Counted from the first letter of the stretch, positions 9,137-18,468 are shown. The stretch: 64,000 nucleotides of DNA from Vibrio hannami (GCF_029589055.1 NZ_JARQZP010000003.1:1612001-1676000); one strand, 5' to 3'. Notes: generated by a model not told the origin, from the sequence alone. Program-made: numbers and translations.

Positions 9137-10240
9137 ATGAACAATCGGATTGTAACTCTAGTCTCAACAGCTCAGCGTAGTATTGGTAGCGTGAGAACCT
9201 TCATCCTAACATCGCTACTCATGTCCGGTTTTAGCTTTGCAAACACGACTTCCCAACTCACTTTTCTAACCTGGGGAGACTATATCGATGAAGATGTTGT
9301 AGCTCAGTTCGAGAGTGAATATAACGCCAAGGTGAATTTCGTTTACTTTGAATCCGATGACGATCGAGAAGAAATCTTGACCACCTATGGTCCCTCTGGT
9401 TATGACCTGATGATGGTCGATTCCATCGCCGCCCCTTTTTATAAAAAATTAGGCTGGATACAAGAATTCGATAGTTCTCAAGCTCCAAACCTGAGACATG
9501 TGGCATTGCCTGATATAGCAGGCCTATCCGATAGAGAACAAGTGTGTAGTCCCTATTTTTGGGGAACAACCGGTATAGCCTATCGCAAAGACAAAGTAAA
9601 AGATCCGATAGAAAGCTGGAACCAGTTGTTTGAACCCGTACCAGAGCTACAAGGAAAAATTTTGATGCCAATCAGCGCAGATGAGCTTGTCGGAGCGGCA
9701 TTAAAGTACCTTGGTTACTCAATGAACAGTAACGATAAGTCACAACTTGAACAGGCTCGTAAGGCTTTATTGAAACAGGCTCCTATGATTGATAGCTATT
9801 CGCATGTCGTCGTTGATGCGAACAAATCCAAACTGGTTACCGGAGAAGTGAGTGCACTGGTCACCTACAACGGTGATGCATTAATGTTGAAGGAAGTACA
9901 ACCACAAATAGAGTATGTATTACCGAAAGAAGGGGGAGCTATTTGGGCCGATTTCATCTGTTTATCTACTGGCTCAAAAAATCCAGACCTTGCGCATAAG
10001 TTTATTGATTTTATTAATAGGGCTGAACAGGCCGCAGCAAATGCGATGTATGTCTACGGTGCAAGTCCAAACCATGAAGCGGAAAAGTTGTTGCCTTCGG
10101 ATTTTTTACAGAACCCATTGATTTATCCTGATGTTCAACGCCTTGAAAAATCGGAGTTGAGTCAGCCACTTGCTTTGCACACGATACGTAAACACAACTC
10201 GATATTAAATGAGTTAATACGCTTAAAGAAAGCGCAGTAA
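9137..10240 (+). CDS. NspS-like periplasmic polyamine-binding protein
   Basis: A 367-residue PotD/PotF-family solute-binding protein with an N-terminal signal (hydrophobic FILTSLLMSGFSFAN, cleavage near Ala/Asn). LTFLTWGDYIDEDVVAQFE is typical of the PotD first lobe. There is no ABC transporter nearby; instead the next gene, 27 bases downstream, is a membrane GGDEF-EAL protein. This is the arrangement of V. cholerae nspS-mbaA, where NspS binds norspermidine and regulates MbaA. I chose ATG 9137 over the upstream TTG 9119. Ligand identity cannot be read from the sequence. Confidence 0.85.
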   Translation: MNNRIVTLVSTAQRSIGSVRTFILTSLLMSGFSFANTTSQLTFLTWGDYIDEDVVAQFESEYNAKVNFVYFESDDDREEILTTYGPSGYDLMMVDSIAAPFYKKLGWIQEFDSSQAPNLRHVALPDIAGLSDREQVCSPYFWGTTGIAYRKDKVKDPIESWNQLFEPVPELQGKILMPISADELVGAALKYLGYSMNSNDKSQLEQARKALLKQAPMIDSYSHVVVDANKSKLVTGEVSALVTYNGDALMLKEVQPQIEYVLPKEGGAIWADFICLSTGSKNPDLAHKFIDFINRAEQAAANAMYVYGASPNHEAEKLLPSDFLQNPLIYPDVQRLEKSELSQPLALHTIRKHNSILNELIRLKKAQ

Positions 10241-10267
10241 CATTTCTTTAGGTTGGATAAGCCGCCT

Positions 10268-12787
10268 ATGAAAGTAAGAACACAGATTACCTTAAGTATT
10301 ATCCCCATCATTTTGCTTCAAATGGTGGTACTTATCGTGCCTTCAGTATGGTTTTACCAGGAGTTTATCAGTAATAAAGTCGAGGAGTATATTCAAGATT
10401 CGGTATCACAAACTCGCTCAGCTTTCGAGGTAAAGATCGACAGCGTCAAAGCCGATAGTGCAATGCTCTCCGAAAATATCATCTTAAATAGGTATCTTAA
10501 AACAGAAGATGCAGGAATAAGAGCCTATGTTATGCATAAAACGATGATAAAGGAATTCGCCTCCTTCAGGCGTATTCATCCGGAGTATGTGGAAATATCT
10601 TTACTCACTCCCGATGGTTATGAAGAAGTTTCACTGCATAAAGATGACCATCTCAACAAGACAGACGAAGAGCAATACTCTGAATACTATAAAGCAATCA
10701 CGAGCTCCCCTAATGACCATGAGATATTAGCGACGAAAGATTCGGACACAGGTGAGTGGGTACTGGTATCGGTGAGAAAATTGTACCAACAGGATCTTAC
10801 GATAGAAAAAACAAAGGATTCGCCGGGTGTTCTTAAGGGATACCTGGTGATAAAGGTGGTATTAAACTTTATCCATAGCTTCATTCATGACAATCAGTTG
10901 GGAAGCAGTGGCTTTACTGCGCTACATGATAAATGGGGAAACCTAATTGTTTCTGAGGGGAAATATTCAGAACCAAGCATCATTAAGCCATCACTCGAAT
11001 ACGCGATGAGTGCCAACCTTGAGCAACCAGTTATAAGTATTAGAAATAGCGATAGTGAGTATGTTGTAGGACACACTCATCTTGTCAGCAACCTATACTA
11101 CACCATCGGCTGGCCCGAGTCCGAGCTCAATGAAACGCTTATTTCAACTGCACTCCGGATGATTGTAAGTGGCATTTTGGTACTGACCAGTTGTGGTTTA
11201 ACCCTTTACTGGCATCTTCATAAAAAACTCATTGTTCCAATTCTGGATCTGCAATCAGCAGCAAGAAATATGGGGAATGGGAATCGAAACTGGAGCTTCC
11301 GACGCAATGCTGGTGATGAGCTGTGTTCATTGGCACAGTCCATAAGGGAAATGGGCGAAGGATTATTACGACAACAGCAAAAAATGAGAGACATCGCCTA
11401 TGTAGATAGCCTAACTCAGTTGCCAAATCGCTTATACCTTACTGAAGAACTAGAACGAAAATTTAGCCATAGTGGTAAACATGAGATCGATATTGCGCTG
11501 CTATTTATGGACCTGGATGGATTTAAGCACGTTAACGATACTGAAGGCCATGAAATGGGTGATGAGGTCTTGGTGACAGTAGCAAAACGGCTGAGATACA
11601 CTCTTCGCAGAGCGGATGTAATCGGCTACGTGGAGAATGAGAGAGTAGACTATAACGTTGCACGCCTAGGTGGCGACGAATTCACTGTTATTCTTTATGG
11701 AGTTAAGGAACGCCTTAATGTGGTTCCGGTAGTCGAACGGATATTAAGTTCTTTCAGAGATCCAATCATCATCGACAATAAAAAAATTCAAATAGGAGCG
11801 AGTATCGGTATTGCACTTAGCAATGAAAATATTAATAGCGCCTCAGATATTATTAAATGTGCTGACATAGCGATGTACGATGCAAAAATGAATGGTAAAA
11901 ATACCTATCGCTTCTTTTCTGAAGATTCAGCAAGAAAAGCGCTTAGAGTCCATGAATTGCGAGAGCTACTACAGGATGCGATAAATGACAATAAACTTTC
12001 TATTGCTTACCAACCTCAGTATTGCGCACAAACACGTAAGCTATTAAGTTGCGAAGCACTTGTACGCTGGAAGCACCCACAGGAAGGGTGGATTAGCCCT
12101 GAAGTATTCATCCCCATTGCTGAAGAAAATGGCTTAATAACTCAACTAGGCCAATGGGTACTCAATGAGGTATGCCTACAAATTACACGATGGCAAATGT
12201 CGGGGTTTGACGTCCCTCGGGTTTCTATCAATGTGTCGAATGTTCAATTTGCTTCTGTAGACGTTCATAAGCTTGTTTTAGACTATCTTGATACCTATAA
12301 ACTAAGCCCTAAGCACCTCACTATCGAAGTAACTGAATCGAGTATTATGCAAGGCAACGAAACGGTTAATCAGCTAATGAAACTACAACAAGATGGACTT
12401 CGAATTTCGCTGGATGATTTTGGCACGGGTTACTCATCCTTAAGCGCACTGAAAGGCCTGCCAATAAATGAACTTAAGATCGATAAAAGTTTTATCAGTG
12501 ACATTGATAAGGAAGGCGATGGCCAGGCTATCGTATCTGCCATTATAGCGATGGCTCAACGCTTAGGGCTGGAAGTGGTGGCCGAAGGTGTCGAAACAAA
12601 AGAAGAGTTCTCGTTCTTGCAGCAAAAAGATGCCGATATTATTCAGGGGTATTATTTCTCTAAACCGCTGATGAAGGATGCGTTTTCTAATCTGTTGTTA
12701 GAAAGTAAGACATCAAGAACCAAAAAATACTGGAAAATAGGTAACGGCATTCGTCAGTTTACGAGGCACCGCTCCCAACTGACATGA
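10268..12787 (+). CDS. MbaA-like membrane GGDEF-EAL protein
   Basis: An 839-residue inner-membrane protein: TM1 at about 8-30, periplasmic Cache-like sensor to about residue 285, TM2 at about 295-318, HAMP to about 375, GGDEF at about 380-545 and EAL at about 560-810. Both enzymatic signatures look intact (LGGDEFT; CEALVRW; DDFGTGYSSL), so either synthesis or breakdown of cyclic-di-GMP is possible. The GGDEF domain has an unusual insertion just before the motif (GYVENERVDYN). MbaA of V. cholerae acts mainly as a phosphodiesterase controlled by NspS; this pair is the equivalent here. ATG 10268 is preferred over TTG 10253. Confidence 0.88.
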   Translation: MKVRTQITLSIIPIILLQMVVLIVPSVWFYQEFISNKVEEYIQDSVSQTRSAFEVKIDSVKADSAMLSENIILNRYLKTEDAGIRAYVMHKTMIKEFASFRRIHPEYVEISLLTPDGYEEVSLHKDDHLNKTDEEQYSEYYKAITSSPNDHEILATKDSDTGEWVLVSVRKLYQQDLTIEKTKDSPGVLKGYLVIKVVLNFIHSFIHDNQLGSSGFTALHDKWGNLIVSEGKYSEPSIIKPSLEYAMSANLEQPVISIRNSDSEYVVGHTHLVSNLYYTIGWPESELNETLISTALRMIVSGILVLTSCGLTLYWHLHKKLIVPILDLQSAARNMGNGNRNWSFRRNAGDELCSLAQSIREMGEGLLRQQQKMRDIAYVDSLTQLPNRLYLTEELERKFSHSGKHEIDIALLFMDLDGFKHVNDTEGHEMGDEVLVTVAKRLRYTLRRADVIGYVENERVDYNVARLGGDEFTVILYGVKERLNVVPVVERILSSFRDPIIIDNKKIQIGASIGIALSNENINSASDIIKCADIAMYDAKMNGKNTYRFFSEDSARKALRVHELRELLQDAINDNKLSIAYQPQYCAQTRKLLSCEALVRWKHPQEGWISPEVFIPIAEENGLITQLGQWVLNEVCLQITRWQMSGFDVPRVSINVSNVQFASVDVHKLVLDYLDTYKLSPKHLTIEVTESSIMQGNETVNQLMKLQQDGLRISLDDFGTGYSSLSALKGLPINELKIDKSFISDIDKEGDGQAIVSAIIAMAQRLGLEVVAEGVETKEEFSFLQQKDADIIQGYYFSKPLMKDAFSNLLLESKTSRTKKYWKIGNGIRQFTRHRSQLT

Positions 12788-12812
12788 ATTGTGTGATTCA
12801 CGGACACCTTTT

Positions 12813-14582
12813 CTACGTCCAGCTGCGCTCTTCTTGAATAAACGGAAAATATTCCTGATCTGAGCTAAATATGTGAGAAATAACCAGCTCAGAAGAGATA
12901 AACATAAATACTTCATCGACAGTGACTTCAGATCGATTGTACTTCTCAACCAATTTGTATCCCTTTTTAAGCAAGGCCTGGTGTTCAGCAGCGTGTTTGG
13001 TTTTCCCCGGAAAATCGATCTCGTTAAAAAGTCTCTCTTCATCCTGGAAATGACTATCCATCTCCTCTAAAAACTCAACCAAAAGGTTAGATACTGGTGA
13101 TGGTTCTTCACTAGATAACCCGGCCTCCATTAGCTTGTTCGCCAGATTAAAAAGCTCTCTATGCTGAGTGTCGATCAAGGTGTTCCCACAGCAATAGTTA
13201 TCATGCCAGACTAACTGAATAAGCTTGCTCTCAGACTGACCAATCACCTTATCTGCATTTAGAAACTCAACCCGGTTTCTGCCTGACTCCTTGGCCCGAT
13301 AAAGAAGCTTATCGGCTTGTTCTACCAGCTCGTCTGCGCGCTTATCAGCAACACAATAAGACGATACGACACCTATACTAACGGTCACTATCTCGTTAGG
13401 TGATTGCTCATGAATGATACTTGCCTCACGAACCTTCTTCAGGATTCTTTGCGATACGGTAATGGAGCCTGTTCTTCCTGTTTCAGGCAATACACAGGCA
13501 AACTCTTCCCCGCCATATCTGGCAACAACGTCTCCGGGCCGAGTGTTGCACTCGGAGACAATCTTCGCGATCTGTTTTAAACACTCATCCCCTTTAACGT
13601 GTCCGTAGAGGTCGTTGTATTGTTTGAAATAATCAATATCCAGCAGAATAAGCGACAGCTTTCTTTTGGAGCGGCGATGTCGCGCATACTCCTGAGACAA
13701 AACCTGATCAAATGAACGCCTGTTAGCTACATTGGTTAAGCTATCTGTAATGCTCAGCTCTTTGAGTTCATTATTGGTTCGTTCAAAACGGGCTATAACA
13801 ACATCGTGATATCTCAGTGTAGTCAGGAAGAGCATAAAGCCATTCGCCACCAGAGCCAGAAAAGCAAAGACAAGCAGTTTTTGGTAACGAATTACCTGAA
13901 TTAAAGCATCAGACACATTGGTAGCAGTTCGGATATCGATTTCTTTAAAGAACTCATTAATTGGCGCCATGATCTCTACTTTCGCCCGGTGGTAGACCTC
14001 ACCAAATAACAAGCTTCTAGCCAATTCAGGATCCGGTTCACCGTGAACCGAAAACCGCCCATCTTCACCCTGAAATTGTCCAACCATCGCCATCATCGCC
14101 TTCTCTTCAAGCAGGACTAAATCATCTGAATTGTTTTTCGCCTTCGCGAGCAATTGAAATTCAGTATCAGTAAAACCAGCTCGGCGCATCAGTTGCTCCA
14201 GAGAGATTTGTTCTCCTGAACGAAATGGAGGATCTGGCTTATCAACAGTCATAAAATCCCAGTAGACCCTTTCGTAATGTTCAGGGCGTGCCAGCTTTCC
14301 GTCACGAATGGCAAGAATATCCCAAAAATAGTGCTGAAACTTTCGATTCTCAGAAACGGCGTAAGAGCGAACCATCCTTGTAAGGTCATCCGAGCTTTGT
14401 CTCAACTGATCGGCCAGAAGATAGGACTCAAAACGCAACTTGTTTGCTTCACCAAGCTGTTTCTGTGCGGCGGTATGCTCTTTTAATAGTACAGCAGAGC
14501 CAATCACTAACACGATCAAGAGCATTATCTCTGCAAGTATGAGCATGAAAACGCTTTTTTCGTTGTTGAAAGTTTTTAGCAC
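12813..14582 (-). CDS. Diguanylate cyclase with C-terminal bacteriohemerythrin domain
   Basis: A 589-residue protein: TM1 at about 12-34, periplasmic region to about 230, TM2 at about 233-255, GGDEF at about 275-435 (GGEEF), then a hemerythrin domain at about 455-585. The di-iron ligand pattern is complete: WHD and DTQH early, HFQDE (H-x3-E), HAAEH (H-x3-H) and HIFSSD (H-x4-D). Bacteriohemerythrins bind O2 reversibly, so cyclic-di-GMP output is probably tuned by oxygen or redox state. The known V. cholerae Bhr-DGC has the domain order reversed. It is convergent with the MbaA-like gene, 25 bases apart. Confidence 0.92.
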   Translation of the reverse strand: MLKTFNNEKSVFMLILAEIMLLIVLVIGSAVLLKEHTAAQKQLGEANKLRFESYLLADQLRQSSDDLTRMVRSYAVSENRKFQHYFWDILAIRDGKLARPEHYERVYWDFMTVDKPDPPFRSGEQISLEQLMRRAGFTDTEFQLLAKAKNNSDDLVLLEEKAMMAMVGQFQGEDGRFSVHGEPDPELARSLLFGEVYHRAKVEIMAPINEFFKEIDIRTATNVSDALIQVIRYQKLLVFAFLALVANGFMLFLTTLRYHDVVIARFERTNNELKELSITDSLTNVANRRSFDQVLSQEYARHRRSKRKLSLILLDIDYFKQYNDLYGHVKGDECLKQIAKIVSECNTRPGDVVARYGGEEFACVLPETGRTGSITVSQRILKKVREASIIHEQSPNEIVTVSIGVVSSYCVADKRADELVEQADKLLYRAKESGRNRVEFLNADKVIGQSESKLIQLVWHDNYCCGNTLIDTQHRELFNLANKLMEAGLSSEEPSPVSNLLVEFLEEMDSHFQDEERLFNEIDFPGKTKHAAEHQALLKKGYKLVEKYNRSEVTVDEVFMFISSELVISHIFSSDQEYFPFIQEERSWT

Positions 14583-14827
14583 CAGGTTAGACCACCATAT
14601 GATTAGCCAAATATCTAATATTCAAAGTTTAGTTCAAAATGTGCTTATCATCCGATAGATGCTCTATTAGAAAGATTGAGAAAGGAGTTAATATAATCGC
14701 TGAATAAAAAGGGGCTAGAGCCGATTTGGGCAATTCTAGTTGCGTCAGTACATTTGAGGACCCTGAGCTTTGGTAATATCGAACCGGATATAAGCCCCCA
14801 TGTATCAGAGGCTTATGGAAGCGCCAT

Positions 14828-15811
14828 TTATTCGCTAAAGTTGGCTTCAATTCTATGGCGCAGGTACTCCTCTGCTGTCATAGGAGCATATTTCCCTCTC
14901 GCCCCTTCGATAACCTGATCTTTGTTAGCCTGACAGAAAAACGCCATGCTATAACGCGCTTTATGGTTACCTGGTTGTTCAGGCATTTTCACTCTATGAA
15001 GCGTAGACTTTAGCTGGTCATCGCTCCACCGCATCAGCATATCACCAATATTACATGTGATAATGCCTCTTTCTGGTGCCACATCTGTCCATTGCTGAAC
15101 GCCCTGAGCATCTTTTCCCGGACACGCTTGTAGTCCACCCTCCCCGTCTCTCTGAAATACCATAGTCAAACAGTCGAAATCCGTATGCGCTCCTGCTCTC
15201 CATATCCCCTCCTGAGGAAGATAGCCCTCATCAAGTGGAAGGTAATGCAGCAATCTGAGTGTAGATTGGTAATGTTTAGATTCCCTGTTATGAGCGCTAG
15301 TAAAAAAGTCCTTTTCCATTCCTAGTTTTTCTGAAAAACAGGAGAGAATGAACATTCCTAACTGCCATGCCTTATACTCCATATTCAGAATATCGGTCTT
15401 AAAATCCTTTAGTAGGGTACGGTCTGGCCATAACGCTTCCATTTTTGGCAGCGTAACTTGATAGGACTCTTTTTGATCAGGAGTACCGGTAGAAGGACGG
15501 ACCTGCCCTTTGTACTCCCAACCCGCATTTTGTCCTTCAAGTAACGATACCGATTGCTTATCAGACTCACTAAGAGCAAAAAACTGTTCAGATTGTTCAA
15601 ACGCTTTGTCGATGGTTTCCAGGGGTATCGAATGATTCTTCAATTGAAAGAACCCCACCTCAGTCGCCGCTTTCCAAAGCGCCTCTGTTATCTCTTCTCT
15701 TCGGCTTTCAGCATCAGACAAATCGATAACCGGAATGGTTCGGCTATTATCGATTTGTCCAACCTTGCCAATGGTTGATTCGAAGTTAAGTTCGTCGAGT
15801 GCGTATGCCAT
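14828..15811 (-). CDS. 2-oxoglutarate/Fe(II)-dependent oxygenase, isopenicillin N synthase family
   Basis: A 327-residue cytoplasmic double-stranded beta-helix oxygenase. The iron triad is His209 and Asp211 (AHTDFD) and His272 (TLHRV); Arg286 and Ser288 (RYSM) form the 2-oxoglutarate carboxylate site. The N-terminal DIOX_N domain includes PVIDLSD. Substrate is unknown. Its leader carries the same conserved RNA element found before the adjacent NMT1-type ABC importer and the amidohydrolase, so a role in oxidising a purine or purine-derived compound is a reasonable inference, perhaps a non-molybdenum route. SD GGAG lies five bases before ATG. Confidence 0.9.
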   Translation of the reverse strand: MAYALDELNFESTIGKVGQIDNSRTIPVIDLSDAESRREEITEALWKAATEVGFFQLKNHSIPLETIDKAFEQSEQFFALSESDKQSVSLLEGQNAGWEYKGQVRPSTGTPDQKESYQVTLPKMEALWPDRTLLKDFKTDILNMEYKAWQLGMFILSCFSEKLGMEKDFFTSAHNRESKHYQSTLRLLHYLPLDEGYLPQEGIWRAGAHTDFDCLTMVFQRDGEGGLQACPGKDAQGVQQWTDVAPERGIITCNIGDMLMRWSDDQLKSTLHRVKMPEQPGNHKARYSMAFFCQANKDQVIEGARGKYAPMTAEEYLRHRIEANFSE

Positions 15812-15840
15812 AAAATCTCCATTTTGAAACTCAAGTTAAT

Positions 15841-15877
15841 GGAGCAATGCCAATCTACGATTTGCCGCTTCTACTCC
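15841..15877 (-). ncRNA. Xanthine (NMT1-motif) riboswitch before the 2OG oxygenase gene
   Basis: On the minus strand the aptamer reads GGAGUAGAAGCG, then the hairpin GCAAAUC-GUA-GAUUGGC, then CAUUGCUCC. GGAG/CUCC closes P1. GAGUAGAAGCG and CAUUGCUC are identical in all three copies in this window and match what I recall of the NMT1-motif xanthine-I aptamer. The expression platform is clear: AAUGGAG (15817-15823, containing the Shine-Dalgarno) is exactly complementary over 7 bases to CUCCAUU at the aptamer's 3' edge (15838-15844). P1 formation would therefore free the ribosome site, implying an ON switch (inference). Confidence 0.85.
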
Positions 15878-15888
15878 TTTTATTATTT

Positions 15889-16644
15889 TTAGCGGCCTAA
15901 ACTCCAGCTAAAAAATGTTTTTTGAATCAGTTTAATGCTGTGGAACAAAACAAGACTGATTACGGATAAAACAAACAAGGAGGCGAATGCCTGAGGAATC
16001 TTAAAGTAAGAGGTAGAGAACTGAATAAAGTATCCAAGCCCTTCTTCCGCAGCTACAAACTCCGCAATTACCGCGCCTATTATTGCAAGAGTAATAGCTA
16101 CCTTAAGTCCACTAAATATGTAAGGAATCGCATAAGGCAACCGAATCTGCCAAATCTCTCGACTCGGTTTAGCACGCAGAGATTGCGAAAGCTCTATCAA
16201 CTCCTTGGGTGTTGCTTGCATCCCGGTAGTAGCAGCAACCACCAGCGGGAAAAATGTGATTAAGAAAGTGATCGCTAACCTCGGAGCATCGCCGGTTCCC
16301 AGAATAACGATTAACAACGGGGCAATCGCGACAACAGGGGTCGACTGAATCACAACCAATAATGGATAGATGGTTTTATTCAAATATTCAGAGCGCACCA
16401 TTAAAATAGCAATTGGAATACTCACAGCTATAGAGATAACAAAGCCCAAGATTGCTATATAGAGCGTTGCCCAGAGGTGTTTTATCCAACGGGCACCATC
16501 AACACCAACAAATGCGTTAAAAACATCTGACGGAGCAGGAAGAATATAAGAGGGAATGGATGCGCCTTTGCAAACTAATTCCCAGAAGGGTATCAGCAAC
16601 AATAACGTTATAGTTGGCAAATGACGCTTAAAAAAATGCTTCAT
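15889..16644 (-). CDS. ABC transporter permease, NitT/TauT family
   Basis: A 251-residue inner-membrane permease of the BPD_transp_1 family with about six TM helices. The EAA-type loop around ELSQSLRAKPSREIWQIRLP contacts the ATPase. It is the last gene of a three-gene operon (binding protein, ATPase, permease) with an NMT1-motif riboswitch at its head. Closest by type to SsuC/TauC/ThiX permeases; the probable substrate is a purine or a purine breakdown product, judged from the riboswitch and neighbours rather than from the permease. Confidence 0.9.
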   Translation of the reverse strand: MKHFFKRHLPTITLLLLIPFWELVCKGASIPSYILPAPSDVFNAFVGVDGARWIKHLWATLYIAILGFVISIAVSIPIAILMVRSEYLNKTIYPLLVVIQSTPVVAIAPLLIVILGTGDAPRLAITFLITFFPLVVAATTGMQATPKELIELSQSLRAKPSREIWQIRLPYAIPYIFSGLKVAITLAIIGAVIAEFVAAEEGLGYFIQFSTSYFKIPQAFASLFVLSVISLVLFHSIKLIQKTFFSWSLGR

Positions 16645-16652
16645 ATTCTCAC

Positions 16653-17474
16653 CTATGCCACTGTTTTTAATCCCGCAGTTGTTTCAGGTTCAGAAGCCAC
16701 TTCTGATAACTGCGGTTGGTAAATATGCTTGCGAATACGGGTCGTGTAATCCGCAAATTTAGGCTCATGGATCGTATCGATATTTCTTGGTCGGGAAAGA
16801 TCAATATCCAGTTCTTCAGCTATGGTTCCCGGCCTTTGGCTCATGATAAGAACCTTATCCGCCAGTAAGACTGCTTCAGATATTGAGTGAGTAATGAAAA
16901 GAACGGTTTTTGGCTTTTCCTGCCAGATACGTTGAAGTTCAAATCCCATTTCTTCACGAGTTAACGCGTCCAGTGCAGAAAATGGTTCATCCATGATCAA
17001 GATGTCCGGATCAAGCAGCAAAGCCCTTGCGATGCCGATACGCTGCTGCATGCCCCCAGAAAGCTCATCTGGCCTTTGGGTCAGAAAATCCTGCAACCCA
17101 ACCATCTTAATCAGCTCTTTTGCTTTCTCTTTATCTTTATTTCCAACGTAGTTGTACTTGTGCTTTAGAGGAAACAACACGTTATCCAGTATACTTAGCC
17201 ACGGCAGTAAGGTGGGCTTTTGAAATACAATCCCTATGTCGTCTCTGGGCTCGGTAATCTGATGACCGAATACAGACACTTCACCTACCGTAGCTGGAAT
17301 CAGTCCCGACAGTAGCCTCAGTAACGTTGATTTGCCGCAGCCGGAAGGGCCAACCACAGCAATGAACTGATTCTTCTCGATACTGAAATTCACGTCGCTC
17401 AGCGCCGGAACTTCAGCGCCTTTGTCGGTAATATAGGTATGCGAAACCCCTTTAAACTCAACAAAACTCGCCAT
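16653..17474 (-). CDS. ABC transporter ATP-binding protein, NitT/TauT family
   Basis: A 273-residue ATPase. Walker A is GPSGCGKST (about 42-50), Q-loop FQKPTLLPW, signature LSGGMQQR (about 139-146), Walker B LIMDEPF with the catalytic Glu, and H-loop ITHSIS. It energises uptake through the permease encoded 8 bases downstream, and overlaps the binding-protein gene by one base at 17474, so all three are translationally coupled. Confidence 0.93.
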   Translation of the reverse strand: MASFVEFKGVSHTYITDKGAEVPALSDVNFSIEKNQFIAVVGPSGCGKSTLLRLLSGLIPATVGEVSVFGHQITEPRDDIGIVFQKPTLLPWLSILDNVLFPLKHKYNYVGNKDKEKAKELIKMVGLQDFLTQRPDELSGGMQQRIGIARALLLDPDILIMDEPFSALDALTREEMGFELQRIWQEKPKTVLFITHSISEAVLLADKVLIMSQRPGTIAEELDIDLSRPRNIDTIHEPKFADYTTRIRKHIYQPQLSEVASEPETTAGLKTVA

Positions 17475-18460
17475 TATTTTGTCTCCGGTAAGAAATCCCT
17501 GTTGAGTGTTGCTTCAGGGTTAAAACTTGCTTCATCTATCCCCTGAGCCAAAGAAGTCCATTTCCAGGTAGAGGCTAAATGTTTCGCGTCGAACTGACCT
17601 ACACTGGTTGATTTACTGATAGGGTTGTATACAAGGTCATAGATGGAGTTGATAGTGTCAGTTGCAACCTTAACATCCACTTCAGGAACCATTTTATTGA
17701 TAGACTCTGCACTTTTAACAGGGTTAGCCCAGGTGTATTCAACCGCCTCTGCATAAGCTTCGATAAAGCGTTTCGCCACTTCCGGACGCTCTTCTAGAAA
17801 CTTATCACTTGCGATAACTGAAGTCGCATATTGCTCAAGACCCGCTTCATGCCAGGGCATGACTTTTAGCTCTTTCCCAGCCTGTTTCGCCTGGCTAATC
17901 AATCGCTCTTTACTGGTTACCCAGGAAATCAATACGTCGGTATTCTCTGTTGCCAACATTGGACCTAGTGCACCCGGATCTGCTTTGATCAGTTTAATTT
18001 CGTCCTCAGAAAATCCACTTTGTTCTAGTACTAATGGAAGATAGAGATTTGAAGAAGTGAAAGGTGATGTTGCTACTCGCTTGCCTTTAATATCTGCAAT
18101 CGAATTAATCTTGCCGTTATCAACAACAAAAAAGGCATGAGGCGCCTGGCTAAAAATAGAGTAAACCGCAGAAACTGGTACACCATCTTTCGCTTTTGCA
18201 ACCATGAGTGCTGAAATATCGGCAATTCCAACATCCGAAATACCAGTAGCCAGTTTTGTGATGGCTTCTGTAGAGCCCCTGCCCTGATTGATAGTGACAT
18301 CAAGGTCGTACTTTTCAAAAATTCCTTTATCAATACCTACGTAAACAGGGGCTTTGTCTCCTCCTGGTAGCCAATCTAGCTGAAACTTAACTTTGTCCGC
18401 AGCTAGCACAGAGAAACTTAACGTTGTTAGTAATACTGTTGAGCTAAGAGTTTTAAACAT
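17474..18460 (-). CDS. NMT1/THI5-type ABC substrate-binding protein
   Basis: A 328-residue periplasmic protein with a clear signal peptide (TVLLTTLSFSVLAAD, cleavage after AxA near residue 21). The NMT1-like domain begins VKFQLDWLPGGDKAPVYVGIDKGIF and includes the hallmark GRGSTEAITKLATGISDVGIAD. NMT1 domains bind pyrimidine- or purine-like and sulfonate ligands. Expression is probably controlled by the riboswitch in its 148-base leader. The NMT1 motif RNA was named for its frequent placement before genes of exactly this family. Confidence 0.92.
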   Translation of the reverse strand: MFKTLSSTVLLTTLSFSVLAADKVKFQLDWLPGGDKAPVYVGIDKGIFEKYDLDVTINQGRGSTEAITKLATGISDVGIADISALMVAKAKDGVPVSAVYSIFSQAPHAFFVVDNGKINSIADIKGKRVATSPFTSSNLYLPLVLEQSGFSEDEIKLIKADPGALGPMLATENTDVLISWVTSKERLISQAKQAGKELKVMPWHEAGLEQYATSVIASDKFLEERPEVAKRFIEAYAEAVEYTWANPVKSAESINKMVPEVDVKVATDTINSIYDLVYNPISKSTSVGQFDAKHLASTWKWTSLAQGIDEASFNPEATLNRDFLPETK

Positions 18461-18468
18461 TATTGATT

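Noticed and set aside
14629-14850. 73-residue minus-strand ORF after the 2OG oxygenase gene
   Set aside because: No ribosome site, no recognisable family, composition like random translation; overlaps the oxygenase 3' end.
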